Source: Symbiodinium natans
Lineage: Eukaryota; Sar; Dinophyceae; Suessiales; Symbiodiniaceae
Direction: 5' to 3'
Length of the DNA stretch: 10,000 nt
Assembly: GCA_905221605.1 (NCBI GenBank)
Contig: CAJNDS010002319.1
Location: 55,001 to 65,000, forward strand
The translations under genes were made by a program, and so were the position numbers. Position 1 is the first letter of the stretch; each line of letters opens with the position of its first letter. Positions 1-5,613 of this stretch are shown piece by piece. A model generated the notes under the pieces. The model saw only the letters and a list, made by a program, of their open reading frames with translations, was not told the DNA's origin and did not search any database.

Positions 1-240
1 CAAAAGTGGGCAACGGTGACTTTCCTGGCCTCAAAAGTGGGCAACGGTACTTTCCTGGCCTCAAAAGTGGGCAACGGTGATTTTCCTGGCCTCAAAAGTG
101 GGCAATGGTGATTTTCCTGGCCTCAAAAGTGGGCAACGGTGACCTTCCTGGCCTCAAAAGTGGGCAACGGTGACTTTTCTGGCCTCAAAAGTGGGCAACG
201 GTGAATTTCGGCTTCAAAAAGTGGGCAATGGTGAATTTCC
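1..240. repeat. 31-bp minisatellite, about 8 units
   Basis: Eight head-to-tail units of 29-31 bp start at 1, 32, 62, 93, 124, 155, 186 and 215. Each begins CAAAAGTGGGCAAYGGTGA and ends TTTCCTGGCCT. Divergence is a few substitutions or 1-2 bp indels per unit, highest in the last two. The array probably continues left of the window. The period is not a multiple of three and there is no spacer, so it is neither coding nor CRISPR. Confidence 0.95.
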
Positions 241-250
241 TTTTCCCCGA

Positions 251-330
251 ATTTTTCAAGGTTTTTCAAGGTTTTTCAGAGGTTTTCAGTGTTTTTCAAT
301 TTCAATGTGTTTCAGGATGTTTCAGGGCTT
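251..330. repeat. Degenerate 10-bp tandem repeat (GTTTTTCAAG-like)
   Basis: Eight decamers follow one another: three or four close matches to GTTTTTCAAG, then diverged units ending TTCAGGATGT and TTCAGGGCTT. It abuts the 31-bp array. An 89-codon open frame starting at 289 crosses it but has no visible domain and is not called. Confidence 0.75.
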
Positions 331-840
331 TTAACCCTCAATTCTAATGAAGGGCAGCCCCCGCGACCTTTTCACAGCCTAGTTTTGGTCAAGGGGGGGT
401 CGTGTTTTTCAATTTTAAAGGCAAATAATCTTCGGAGACCCCCCCTAACCTCAAACTCCGACCCCCCCTTGGGAGGGAAAGTTTGCCTCCAAAAACACCC
501 CCAAATGAGGGGGACCCCAGGATCGGCCCGGGTCCCTATTAAAAATGCGATTTTTTAGTACTGAAATCGACGGTTCTGGGTGGCCTCGTTTTCTGGGTTT
601 TTGACCACGAGCCTTCACCGATAGGGGCTTCTAATCCGTAGGGTTTAGGGCCCTAAGAGCATAAAGGGCTTGTTGTCGGCCTTAGATTAGATTTCGGGTT
701 TTGGGTCCGTTAAAAACTAACTACTGGGAATGTATTGAGTGAACTTTGTATTTTCTCAATGTTATGGGTTTCTTGGGTGGGTGGGTTTTTTTCCAACGCT
801 TGGGAGCTGGCCTCGTGAATGCTCGGACTTGAGATGCTGA
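331..840. other. Unique sequence with C/G-rich inverted repeats, no gene seen
   Basis: About 500 bp without a supported gene. It holds a perfect 13-bp inverted repeat (390-402 with 459-471, each with seven G or C). A further C7 run at 437-446 could pair with the same left arm. A 7-bp stem GGGACCC/GGGTCCC lies at 511-517 and 530-536, and a palindrome TTAGGGCCCTAA at 645-656 is two opposed telomere-like units. From 560 to 840 it looks like ordinary unique DNA; no tRNA or splice-flanked open segment was convincing. Confidence 0.5.
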
Positions 841-905
841 ACCCTAAACCCTAAACCCTAAACCCCAAACCCTAAACCCTAAACCCTAAACCCTAAACCC
901 GAAAC
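841..905. repeat. Telomere-like block, CCCTAAA orientation
   Basis: About nine CCCTAAA units with one CCCCAAA and one CCCGAAA variant. With the opposite block at 989-1058 it brackets a short unique segment. Confidence 0.95.
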
Positions 906-908
906 CAG

Positions 909-977
909 CCTGGTCTTCCCGCTCAAGCCGGGTGAGATTGTTGTATGCCTGGCATCGTGGCTCGGAGGGCTCCCTCG
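909..977 (+). CDS. Candidate small exon between opposed telomere-like blocks (strand uncertain)
   Basis: A 69-bp segment bounded on the plus strand by AAACCAG before it and GTTTAAGG after it. One frame is open (LVFPLKPGEIVVCLASWLGG...), entered with one leading base and left with two. On the minus strand another frame is open and GTTTCGGG could be a donor, so the strand is not decided. Product unknown. A segment this short and GC-rich is often open by chance, so support comes mainly from its position inside the C-block/G-block frame. Confidence 0.25.
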
Positions 978-988
978 GTTTAAGGCTC

Positions 989-1058
989 AGGGTTTAGGGT
1001 TTAGGGTTTAGGGTTTAGGGTTTAGGGTTTAATTAGGGTTTAGGGTTTAGGGTTTAGG
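989..1058. repeat. Telomere-like block, TTTAGGG orientation
   Basis: About ten TTTAGGG units with one interrupted unit (TTTAATTAGGG near 1028-1037). Confidence 0.95.
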
Positions 1059-1294
1059 TCACTATGAGTGGTTTTGCGGTGGCTCTTAGTTTTACGTTCA
1101 TACTCTTAAAGCCACGTTATAAGCCTCCAACTTCCTCGGTTCCTGAAGGAACCGCCCCCTCGTCTGGCTTCATGGGGGTCACAGTGGGAGCCTAACTTGT
1201 GAACCCAAAAGGGAAGGTAGCGCCAGGGGGGGGGGGGATCCAATCGCCCAGCCCAGCAGGCTCCATGACCTTTTCAGGTTAGCGGGAAATTAAG
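1059..1294. other. Unique segment with G12 run and small hairpin
   Basis: No gene recognised. It contains a perfect 7-bp stem with TGAA loop at 1137-1154 (CGGTTCC/GGAACCG) and a run of twelve G at 1226-1237. If the flanking blocks are intron ends this would be intron interior. Confidence 0.4.
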
Positions 1295-1366
1295 CCCCAA
1301 ACCCTAAACCCTAAACCCTAAACCCTAAACCCTAAGCCCTAAACCCTAAACCCTAAACCCTAAACA
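1295..1366. repeat. Telomere-like block, CCCTAAA orientation
   Basis: Ten CCCTAAA units including one CCCCAAA and one CCCTAAG variant. Confidence 0.95.
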
Positions 1367-1531
1367 CTCTGTGGGCATTTTCAAGCCTGAGTGGGCCCCA
1401 CACGTGAAGCCCCAAGAGCCTACCATGAGAGCCCCCTAGAAAGCCCGAATCATTGTCCCGACGTTCTCCAAGGAAGAAGCCTCAAGTTGTAACCAAGACA
1501 CCCGCCAAGTATGGTCCAAGAGTATATCCCT
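1367..1531. other. Unique spacer between two C-type blocks
   Basis: About 165 bp of unique sequence, with no convincing open segment, structure or RNA gene. Confidence 0.4.
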
Positions 1532-1569
1532 CAACCCTAAACCCTAAACCCTAAACCCTAAACCCTAAA
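1532..1569. repeat. Telomere-like block, CCCTAAA orientation
   Basis: Five CCCTAAA units ending in CCCTAAAA. Confidence 0.95.
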
Positions 1570-1587
1570 AGCGCATTCGGCTCCCAG

Positions 1588-1657
1588 GGGTTTTTGCACA
1601 TGATGCGCCTTCACCAGCTTGTGGCGCAAGGCAGTGATCTCCGGCTCGTCCTCCAAG
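1588..1657. CDS. Candidate small exon, strand ambiguous
   Basis: The plus strand reads CTCCCAG | 70 bp | GTTGGCC, giving an open GFLHMMRLHQLVAQGSDLRL. The minus strand reads CTTGGAG | GACGAGCC and gives an open DEPEITALRHKLVKAHH that runs on past 1588. Both look protein-like and both have an acceptor-like AG. The plus reading has matched AG and GT boundaries and a C-type block upstream; the minus reading agrees with the orientation favoured further right. No family is recognised. Confidence 0.25.
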
Positions 1658-1690
1658 GTTGGCCGAAAAGAAGCCCCACCATTTCTTCGG

Positions 1691-1801
1691 CCCCTAAACC
1701 CTAAACCCCAAACCCTAAACCCCAAACGGCCCAAACCCCAAACCCCAAACCCCAAACCCCAAACCCTAAACCCTAAACCCTAAACCCTAAACCCTAAACC
1801 C
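1691..1801. repeat. Telomere-like block, CCCTAAA with CCCCAAA variants
   Basis: About sixteen units. Several, including four in a row around 1736-1762, are CCCCAAA (TTTGGGG on the other strand); the last six are canonical. Adjacent identical variants indicate local spread within the array. Confidence 0.93.
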
Positions 1802-2311
1802 GTGCTTAGACTGTCTATACGGTCTTGTGGGGCGAATGAGCTTGTAGGATGCAGGGCTTCTGGCCCTTTTGTTGAGGCTCCCTCTCATGAAGATATTTAG
1901 GATTGCCTTACTAGGGTCCCCCCGCCACAGTCCTTCCCACCATAATCCAGGATATTTTAACTGCTTAAGCGCCTCCGGGGACGCGGGGAAGGTTGGAACC
2001 CAAGACTATTTTGGGCCAAACCCCCTCCCGGCCAATCATGAACAAAAGCCGTGTTAAGGTAGGGTGCAGAACCCCGAAACCCTGAAGCCCACGAGGCCTA
2101 TAGAAAGCCCAAACCTGGACTACCAGCAAATTGAGTTGCATTCTGGCCTTTAAATGCCCCTGTGTTGCCCTATAACTTTGTTGCTGGGCGCCATAGGTTG
2201 GGTTTGTATGCTTCCAGAGTGAGAACCTCGCATAAGTTTGTCTATTGGACCGCAAAGTACACGTATCAAAAGCCTAAGTGGGCATCTTGGCAGCAGTTTT
2301 CGTGTAACAAC
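1802..2311. other. Long unique stretch, no gene recognised
   Basis: About 510 bp between a telomere-like block and the candidate exon at 2312-2385. Open frames of 62-96 codons exist on both strands but overlap one another and have no recognisable motif. No RNA gene, tandem repeat or strong inverted repeat was found by eye. Confidence 0.4.
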
Positions 2312-2385
2312 TGGCTTCCGCCTTAAAGGCTCTCCCAGCGGGTCGCCAAATTGGGGTCTCCGCTGGCTGGCAGAATGATGGGATC
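2312..2385 (-). CDS. Candidate small exon (minus strand)
   Basis: On the minus strand the segment is preceded by ATCCTCATCAG and followed by GTTGTTACACG. The open frame reads IPSFCQPAETPIWRPAGRAF and a few more residues, entered with one leading base and left with one. It does not lie between a C-type and a G-type block, so it lacks the context shared by the other candidates. Product unknown. Confidence 0.28.
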
Positions 2386-2441
2386 CTGATGAGGATACCA
2401 CCAAGCCTTAGCCTTATACCCTACACCCGATAGAAGCGCTC

Positions 2442-2478
2442 TCAACCCTAACCACCACACCCCTAAACCCTAGACCCT
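2442..2478. repeat. Degenerate CCCTAAA tract
   Basis: Four or five diverged units (CAACCCTAACC, CCCCTAAA, CCCTAGA) directly to the left of the 129-bp TIR element, which seems to have inserted into this tract. Confidence 0.7.
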
Positions 2479-2607
2479 ACTTGCAGGTTCATGGTACCTA
2501 GTAACCCAATTAGAACTGTACTTATAACCCAGTTCTAGTTGGAGGGGCTTAAATGTGGGCGATAACTACACTTATGCTGGGTTACTAAGTACCCTGAACC
2601 TCCAAGT
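2479..2607. mobile_element. 129-bp TIR element (family A) with splice signals in its ends
   Basis: The terminal inverted repeats are 30 bp (2479-2508 and 2578-2607) with 27 matches. An inner hairpin pairs TAGAACTG (2511-2518) with CAGTTCTA (2530-2537). There is no coding capacity, so it is a MITE-like non-autonomous element. Each end reads ACTTGSAG then GTTC, which places an AG/GT donor at one end and a CAAG acceptor at the other. It could be excised as a 120-bp GT-AG intron on either strand (2487-2606 plus, 2480-2599 minus). Related ends occur at 4926 and 5289. No clear target-site duplication; telomere-like sequence lies on both sides. Confidence 0.8.
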
Positions 2608-2617
2608 ATGATCCCTG

Positions 2618-2807
2618 CACCCTTAAACCCTAGCCCTAAACCCTAAACACTAAACCCCAGACCCATAATTAAACCCTACACCCCTAAACCCCTGAACCCC
2701 TAAACCCCTAAACCCCTGAATCCCTAAACCCCTAACCCTAAACCCTAAACCCCAACCCTAAACCGTAAACCGTAAACCCTAAACCCTAAACCCTAAACCC
2801 TAAACCT
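2618..2807. repeat. Degenerate telomere-like block, CCCTAAA orientation
   Basis: About 25 units. The left part is diverged (CCCCTAAA, CCCTGAA, CCCTACA, CCGTAAA); the last five units are canonical. Confidence 0.9.
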
Positions 2808-2820
2808 CCCCCCCCCCCCC
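2808..2820. repeat. Poly-C run (C13)
   Basis: Thirteen C directly after the telomere-like block. Confidence 0.95.
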
Positions 2821-2830
2821 AACTGGGCAC

Positions 2831-2909
2831 CTCTTCACGGAAAATGAAGGCAGCTCCCCAGTCGTTCAGCCAACCCGCACCTTTCCACTTCCCAGAAGTG
2901 CAAATTTGG
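2831..2909 (-). CDS. Candidate small exon (minus strand)
   Basis: On the minus strand it follows CCCTAAACCCCGAAAG and precedes GTGCCCAGTTGGGGG. One frame is open throughout (contains WKGAGWLNDWGAAFIF), entered with one leading base and ending in phase 0. A second frame (NLHFWEVERCGLAERLG) is open if the donor is GTGAAGAG, eight bases earlier. The frame is therefore unresolved. It lies between a C-type and a G-type block. Confidence 0.33.
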
Positions 2910-2914
2910 CTTTC

Positions 2915-2987
2915 GGGGTTTAGGGTTTAGGGTTTAGGGTCTAGGGTCTAGGGTCTAGGGTCTAGGGTCTAGGGTTTAGGGTTTAGG
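2915..2987. repeat. Telomere-like block with TCTAGGG variant run
   Basis: TTTAGGG units flank five consecutive TCTAGGG units (about 2940-2974). Five adjacent copies of one variant point to local unit amplification. Confidence 0.95.
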
Positions 2988-3221
2988 AGTCTCTGGCTGT
3001 AGGGACTTAGGAATTTTGAGGTTGAGGCTTGAGGGGTGTAGGGTCCAGGGGTTGAGGGCTTTGGGTTAGGGGTCTAGAGCCAGATTCCAGGGGTTGGGGC
3101 CTCTAAACGTCTAAGCCATGAGAGTTTACACGGGCTTGAGGTCCAAGGTTTCTGTCCAATGCGAACCAAATCGTACCCAAACATCCTTGTGGAAAGGGGC
3201 CTTCTCTGTTCCTAGAGCCCA
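2988..3221. other. Decayed G-type repeats, then unique spacer
   Basis: From 3000 to 3080 there are scattered GGGTT, GTAGGGT and GGTTGAGG motifs, consistent with a decayed TTTAGGG tract. From 3080 to 3221 the sequence is unique with no gene seen. Confidence 0.45.
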
Positions 3222-3273
3222 CCCTAAACCCTAAACCCTAAACCCTAAACCCTAAACCCTAAACCCTAAACCC
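3222..3273. repeat. Telomere-like block, CCCTAAA orientation
   Basis: Seven canonical CCCTAAA units. Confidence 0.95.
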
Positions 3274-3424
3274 AAAGTGCGGACGCAGTCAAGCCCCAGC
3301 CTGCCCTTGTTCTCCGTAGCCCTAACCGACCGACAACCCCAAAAGTCCAAGCAACCCACCAACGCCCTAGCCTCCCCTGAATGAACCTTAAGTCCTCAAA
3401 CCTAAGCCTTAAATCTCGAGCAAC
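3274..3424. other. C-rich unique spacer between two C-type blocks
   Basis: About 150 bp, C-rich on the plus strand, with isolated AACCC motifs. No open segment with clear splice-like borders. Confidence 0.4.
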
Positions 3425-3604
3425 CCAAAACCCTAAACCCAAGACCCCTTAAACCCCAAACTCTCAACCCTGAACCCTAAACCCCTTAAACCCTTAAACC
3501 CTTAAGCCCCTATCCATAAAACCCTAAACCCTAAACCCTAAACCCTAAACCCTAAACCCTAAACCCTAAACCCTAAACCCTAAACCCTAAACCCTAAACC
3601 CTAA
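3425..3604. repeat. Telomere-like block: degenerate, then about 12 canonical CCCTAAA units
   Basis: 3425-3510 is diverged, with repeated CCCTTAAA octamers. 3518-3604 is a clean CCCTAAA run. Confidence 0.93.
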
Positions 3605-3655
3605 GGTACCCTACACCCTAAGTGGGTGCCAGGTCTCAGGGCGATTGAACCTCAC

Positions 3656-3723
3656 AACTCGCCAAAGCGGCGTCGTTCCGTGAAGGAAGCGGCGCCGGCT
3701 GGGTCCGGGTTACTCTCGCCCAC
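3656..3723 (-). CDS. Candidate small exon (minus strand)
   Basis: On the minus strand the segment follows CCCTAAATCCAAG and precedes GTGAGGTTC, a good donor sequence. The only sensible open frame reads VGESNPDPAGAASFTERRRF and continues two codons, leaving in phase 2. It is GC-rich, unlike the flanking DNA, and lies between a C-type and a G-type block. No family recognised. Confidence 0.4.
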
Positions 3724-3729
3724 CTTGGA

Positions 3730-3936
3730 TTTAGGGTTTAGGGTTTGGGGTTTAGGGTTTAGGGGTTTAGGGGTTTAGGGTTTAGGGGTTTAGGGGTTTA
3801 GGGGTTTAGGGGTTTAGGGTTTAGGGTTTAGGGGTTTAGGGTTTAGGGTTTAGGGTTTAGGGTTTAGGGTTTAGGGTTTAGGGTTTAGGGTCCGGGGTTT
3901 AAGGGTTTAAGGGGTTTAAGGTCTAGGGTTTAGGTC
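3730..3936. repeat. Long telomere-like block, TTTAGGG/TTTAGGGG mix
   Basis: About 28 units. Heptamers are mixed with eight or so TTTAGGGG octamers in the left half; canonical units follow, with decayed units at the right end (GGTTTAAGGGG). Confidence 0.95.
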
Positions 3937-4128
3937 ACCGAGCCGAGAAAAGATCGTGCAGGGACATGGGGAGCAGCTGGTTGAGGCTTTGGGGCTTAGG
4001 GTTTTTAGGGTCTCCAGTTGTGGGATCAGCGTTATGTGCGCTTTCACGATTGGGCACCAAGACTTGTCCCGGGTTTTTCATGATGGTGAGCCGCAGCTCG
4101 CTTGCAAGCCCCTTAAGAGGCATGGAAG
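3937..4128. other. Unique segment between G-type and C-type blocks
   Basis: Would be intron interior under the hairpin-intron reading. It contains two or three short G-type units at 3990-4012. Open frames of 62-104 codons cross it on both strands and run into the telomere repeats, which argues against them being genes. Confidence 0.4.
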
Positions 4129-4162
4129 AAACCCTAAACCCTAAACCCAAAACCCTTAAACC
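4129..4162. repeat. Short telomere-like block, CCCTAAA orientation
   Basis: About five units, the last ones degenerate (CCCAAAA, CCCTTAAA). Confidence 0.9.
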
Positions 4163-4168
4163 CGGAGC

Positions 4169-4233
4169 CCGAGTGTCTTTGCTTTTGTTGAGATGCCCAC
4201 CTCTCTGGACTCCACGGCCGAACGCCAAGCCAA
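4169..4233 (-). CDS. Candidate small exon (minus strand) with GC donor
   Basis: On the minus strand it is preceded by a pyrimidine-rich GCTCCTTGCTTTAG and followed by GCTCCGGG, a possible GC-type donor. The open frame reads LAWRSAVESREVGISTKAKT, leaving in phase 2. This does not match the phase-0 entry of the candidate at 3656-3723, so a boundary is wrong, another exon lies between, or the two are unrelated. Product unknown. Confidence 0.35.
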
Positions 4234-4270
4234 CTAAAGCAAGGAGCACTTAGAATGGCTCTTGGGCTAC

Positions 4271-4287
4271 TGTGTGTGTGTGTGTGT
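4271..4287. repeat. (TG)n microsatellite
   Basis: Eight TG dinucleotides, three bases from the left end of the foldback element at 4290. Confidence 0.95.
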
Positions 4288-4289
4288 CT

Positions 4290-4426
4290 TAACATACATA
4301 CAGGGTGGGGCCCCCTAGTTATAAGTAGACGTATAAGAGCCCTTAATTGGGTGATAAGGATCCTAAACTAGGTTATAAGGCTACAGTTAGTGTAGTAAGG
4401 GGGCCCCTCCTTGTATTTATGTACAT
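4290..4426. mobile_element. Foldback/TIR element, about 137 bp (family D)
   Basis: TACAGGGTGGGGCCCCCT (4299-4316) is repeated inverted at 4398-4415 with 16 of 18 matches, and flanking TACATA motifs continue the symmetry. The interior holds CTAGTTATAAG and CTAGGTTATAAG and the motif GAGCCCTTAATTGGG, which recurs with one extra A at 7804-7819. No coding capacity. No target-site duplication seen. Confidence 0.65.
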
Positions 4427-4531
4427 ACTCAAGAGCGAAACCTAGGGCGGCTAGGGCTTAGGGTTAAGGTTTTCAGGTGTAGGGACAGCGTTTAAAGCCA
4501 CCTGCCTCTTGACACCTTCCCAAAAGCCAAA

Positions 4532-4701
4532 TCCCAAACCCTAAAACCCTAAAACCCTGAAACCCTAAAACCCTAAAACCCAAAAACCCAAAAACCCTCA
4601 AACCCTAAAACCCTGAAACCCTAAAACCCTCAAACCCTCAAACCCTCAACCCCTCAAACCTTCAAACCCTTAAATCCTAAAACCCCTAAAACCCTAACCC
4701 A
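4532..4701. repeat. Telomere-like block dominated by CCCTAAAA octamers
   Basis: Mostly CCCTAAAA, CCCTGAAA and CCCTCAAA variants. The octamer equals TTTTAGGG, the telomere unit known from Chlamydomonas, but here it is most simply a local variant of the heptamer. Confidence 0.93.
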
Positions 4702-4706
4702 AGAGC

Positions 4707-4730
4707 CCAAGCTCGAGTCCTCCTCATCCA
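4707..4730 (-). CDS. Candidate exon piece downstream of the 135-bp element
   Basis: Minus-strand sequence after GCAATTAG reads TGGATGAGGAGGAC and on. Joined in phase 1 to the piece at 4871-4925 it continues the frame as VDEEDSSL. The left limit is uncertain because it ends near a possible GC donor and then telomere-like repeats. Confidence 0.33.
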
Positions 4731-4743
4731 CTAATTGCTTGAC

Positions 4744-4778
<35 letters not shown>

Positions 4779-4865
4779 AAAAAATATATAAGGAAATATC
4801 ATTCCTTATGAAGAAATATAGGGTTTTTTTTTTTTTATTCGTTTGGGTTCTTAAGCAAATAGTAG
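4731..4865. mobile_element. 135-bp TIR element (family X) splitting an open frame, with 7-bp target-site duplication
   Basis: The terminal inverted repeats are 4731-4748 and 4845-4862 (15 of 18 matches). The interior contains a perfect ATAAGGAA/TTCCTTAT hairpin near 4790-4810. TCATCCA flanks it exactly at 4724-4730 and 4866-4872, the mark of transposition. Its left TIR contains C31 (4746-4776) where the relative at 7825-7939 has CCCC, so the homopolymer grew inside the element. Excision on the minus strand from GATGAC (starting at 4870) to ATTAG (ending at 4731) would be a 140-bp GA-AG intron. No coding capacity. Confidence 0.78.
4746..4776. repeat. Poly-C (C31) followed by A8
   Basis: Thirty-one C then eight A (4777-4784), inside the left TIR of the family X element. 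The length is prone to sequencing error. Confidence 0.95.
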
Positions 4866-4870
4866 TCATC

Positions 4871-4925
4871 CAAGTGCGATCCCAGGATCCGCGTTCAGGT
4901 TGGCCTTGCTGAGGGCTTTGTCCTG
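4871..4925 (-). CDS. Candidate exon (minus strand) between two small elements
   Basis: On the minus strand it is preceded by ATGAAGCTCCAAG, the end of the family A-like sequence at 4926-4964, and followed by GATGACTACTATTTG, the end of element X. One open frame gives QDKALSKANLNADPGIAL and leaves in phase 1; removing X continues it as VDEEDSSL. In another frame translation runs through the element, but into poly-glycine. GA donors are known in dinoflagellates and are rare elsewhere. Product unknown. Confidence 0.42.
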
Positions 4926-4964
4926 CTTGGAGCTTCATGGTACCTATTCACCAACTATAACAGG
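4926..4964. mobile_element. Solo end of a family A element
   Basis: CTTGGAGCTTCATGGTACCT (4926-4945) matches the left end of the element at 2480 and the copy at 5289, and similarity continues more weakly to 4964. The opposite end is missing; TTTAGGG units start at once. On the minus strand the CAAG at its edge is in the position that could serve as acceptor in all three copies. Confidence 0.68.
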
Positions 4965-4988
4965 TTTTAGGGTTTAGGGTTAGGGTTC
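4963..4988. repeat. Short telomere-like block, TTTAGGG orientation
   Basis: About three and a half units (GGTTTTAGGGTTTAGGGTTAGGG). Confidence 0.85.
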
Positions 4989-4990
4989 CC

Positions 4991-5024
4991 CCTTACACTA
5001 ACAGGCCTGAATAGGGATTATAGT
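4991..5024. repeat. 34-bp direct repeat, copy 1, followed by poly-C
   Basis: Matches 5053-5086 at 29 of 34 positions, 62 bp away. Each copy ends in TAGT followed by poly-C (C11 with T interruptions here), so the unit of duplication seems to include the start of the C tract. Confidence 0.85.
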
Positions 5025-5052
5025 CCCCCCCCCCCTCCCTCCAATGTTTTTC

Positions 5053-5086
5053 CCTTATACTAACGGTCCTTAATAGGGATTGTAGT
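5053..5086. repeat. 34-bp direct repeat, copy 2
   Basis: Second copy, starting CCTTATACTAACGG. It also resembles, inverted, the sequence at 5201-5230, so it acts as the left arm of the poly-C-filled element. Confidence 0.85.
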
Positions 5087-5230
5087 ACCCCCCCCCCCCC
5101 CTCCCCCCCCCCCCTCCCCCCCCCCCCTTTCCCCCCCCCCCCCCCTCCCCCCCCCCTCCCCCCCCCCCCCTCCCCCCCCCCCCCTCCCCCCCCCCCCCCT
5201 ATTATACACATTATTGAGGACTGTTAGTTT
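5055..5230. mobile_element. Possible TIR element (family F) filled with poly-C
   Basis: The left arm (about 5057-5086) and the inverted 5201-5230 share ACTAACRGTCCTYAATA and weaker flanking matches, about 21-22 of 30. Nearly all of the sequence between them is poly-C. This resembles element X, where a C run also grew just inside an arm. No target-site duplication found. Confidence 0.45.
5088..5199. repeat. Giant C tract with single T interruptions, about 112 bp
   Basis: Runs of 7-14 C are broken by single T and one TTT. The plus strand could form i-motifs and the G-rich minus strand G-quadruplexes. Two glycine/arginine-only open frames on the minus strand are by-products of this composition. 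Confidence 0.95.
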
Positions 5231-5288
5231 CAGGAGGAGCATTCCAGGCTTTAGGAGCTTTGCGCTCCAGACCATAACACGAGACCCC
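5231..5288 (-). CDS. Candidate exon (minus strand) between family F and family A elements
   Basis: On the minus strand it follows ATGAACTTCCAAG (the end of the element at 5289-5397) and runs towards GAAACTAACAGTCC. Two frames are open: GVSCYGLERKAPKAWN (phase 0 entry) and GSRVMVWSAKLLKPGM (one leading base). The third stops after eleven codons. The frame and the downstream limit are not fixed. Confidence 0.28.
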
Positions 5289-5397
5289 CTTGGAAGTTCA
5301 TGGTACTTATTGACCAGCTAGAACTGTACTTTTAACCCACTTATAAGCCCTTTAGGTGCCCACTAATATGGTCAGAAGTACAGCTATTAATACAGCT
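5289..5397. mobile_element. Diverged family A element
   Basis: CTTGGAAGTTCATGGTACTT (5289-5308) and TAGAACTGTACTTTTAACCC after it match the element at 2480-2530. A shortened inverted match, GGTCAGAAGTAC (5370-5381) against GTACTTATTGACC (5303-5315), marks the other arm. CCCTAAA repeats begin at its right edge. Confidence 0.65.
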
Positions 5398-5448
5398 ACC
5401 CTAAACCCTAAACCCTAAACCCTAAACCCTAAACCCTAAACCCTAAAC
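5398..5448. repeat. Telomere-like block, CCCTAAA orientation
   Basis: Seven canonical units directly after the family A element. Confidence 0.95.
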
Positions 5449-5471
5449 ATCCCAACCTAAAGCCCTCAAAC

Positions 5472-5575
5472 CTGCAGACCACCGAAGCTGTATCTCTCTC
5501 ATGACTGCAGTACGGTCCTGCTCGTTCGCGCAAAAGCCTGGCTTCATCACGTAGCCTTTCCTGCGGGTCTCTTTT
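5472..5575 (-). CDS. Candidate exon (minus strand), strongest splice signals
   Basis: On the minus strand it is preceded by CCCCCCTTCACAG, a pyrimidine tract plus CAG, and followed by CTGCAG then GTTTGAGG. The favoured frame enters with one leading base and contains KGYVMKPGFCANEQDRTAVM and REIQLRWSA, leaving in phase 1. A second frame (RDPQERLRDEARLLRERAG) is open too. The first is preferred for more G/C at third positions (22 of 34 against 16) and purine-first codons. It lies between a C-type block and a short G-type block. No family recognised. Confidence 0.45.
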
Positions 5576-5600
5576 CTGTGAAGGGGGGTTCAAGGTTTTC

Positions 5601-5613
5601 GGGTTTAGGGTTT
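5601..5613. repeat. Short telomere-like tract, TTTAGGG orientation
   Basis: Two units only (GGGTTTAGGGTTT), but in the position expected at the 3' end of the intron upstream of the exon at 5472-5575 on the minus strand. Confidence 0.7.

Noticed and set aside
1-240. CRISPR-like array
   Set aside because: The units are contiguous with no unique spacers, and the setting is eukaryotic.
289-558. 89-codon plus-strand gene
   Set aside because: It starts in a decamer repeat and crosses C/G-rich inverted repeats, with no motif and no splice-like context.
1558-1755. 65-codon minus-strand gene beginning GFGVWGLGRLGFRVWG
   Set aside because: The N-terminal half is translated TTTAGGG repeat, a frequent false prediction. 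Only the 1588-1657 part is kept, as a candidate exon.
3935-4253. Overlapping 95- and 104-codon ORFs on opposite strands
   Set aside because: Both run through telomere-like repeats and overlap each other. Only the splice-flanked part 4169-4233 is retained.
4993-5275. Glycine-rich proteins on the minus strand
   Set aside because: These frames are translations of the poly-C tract. Several frames are open at once and no codon bias or domain is seen.
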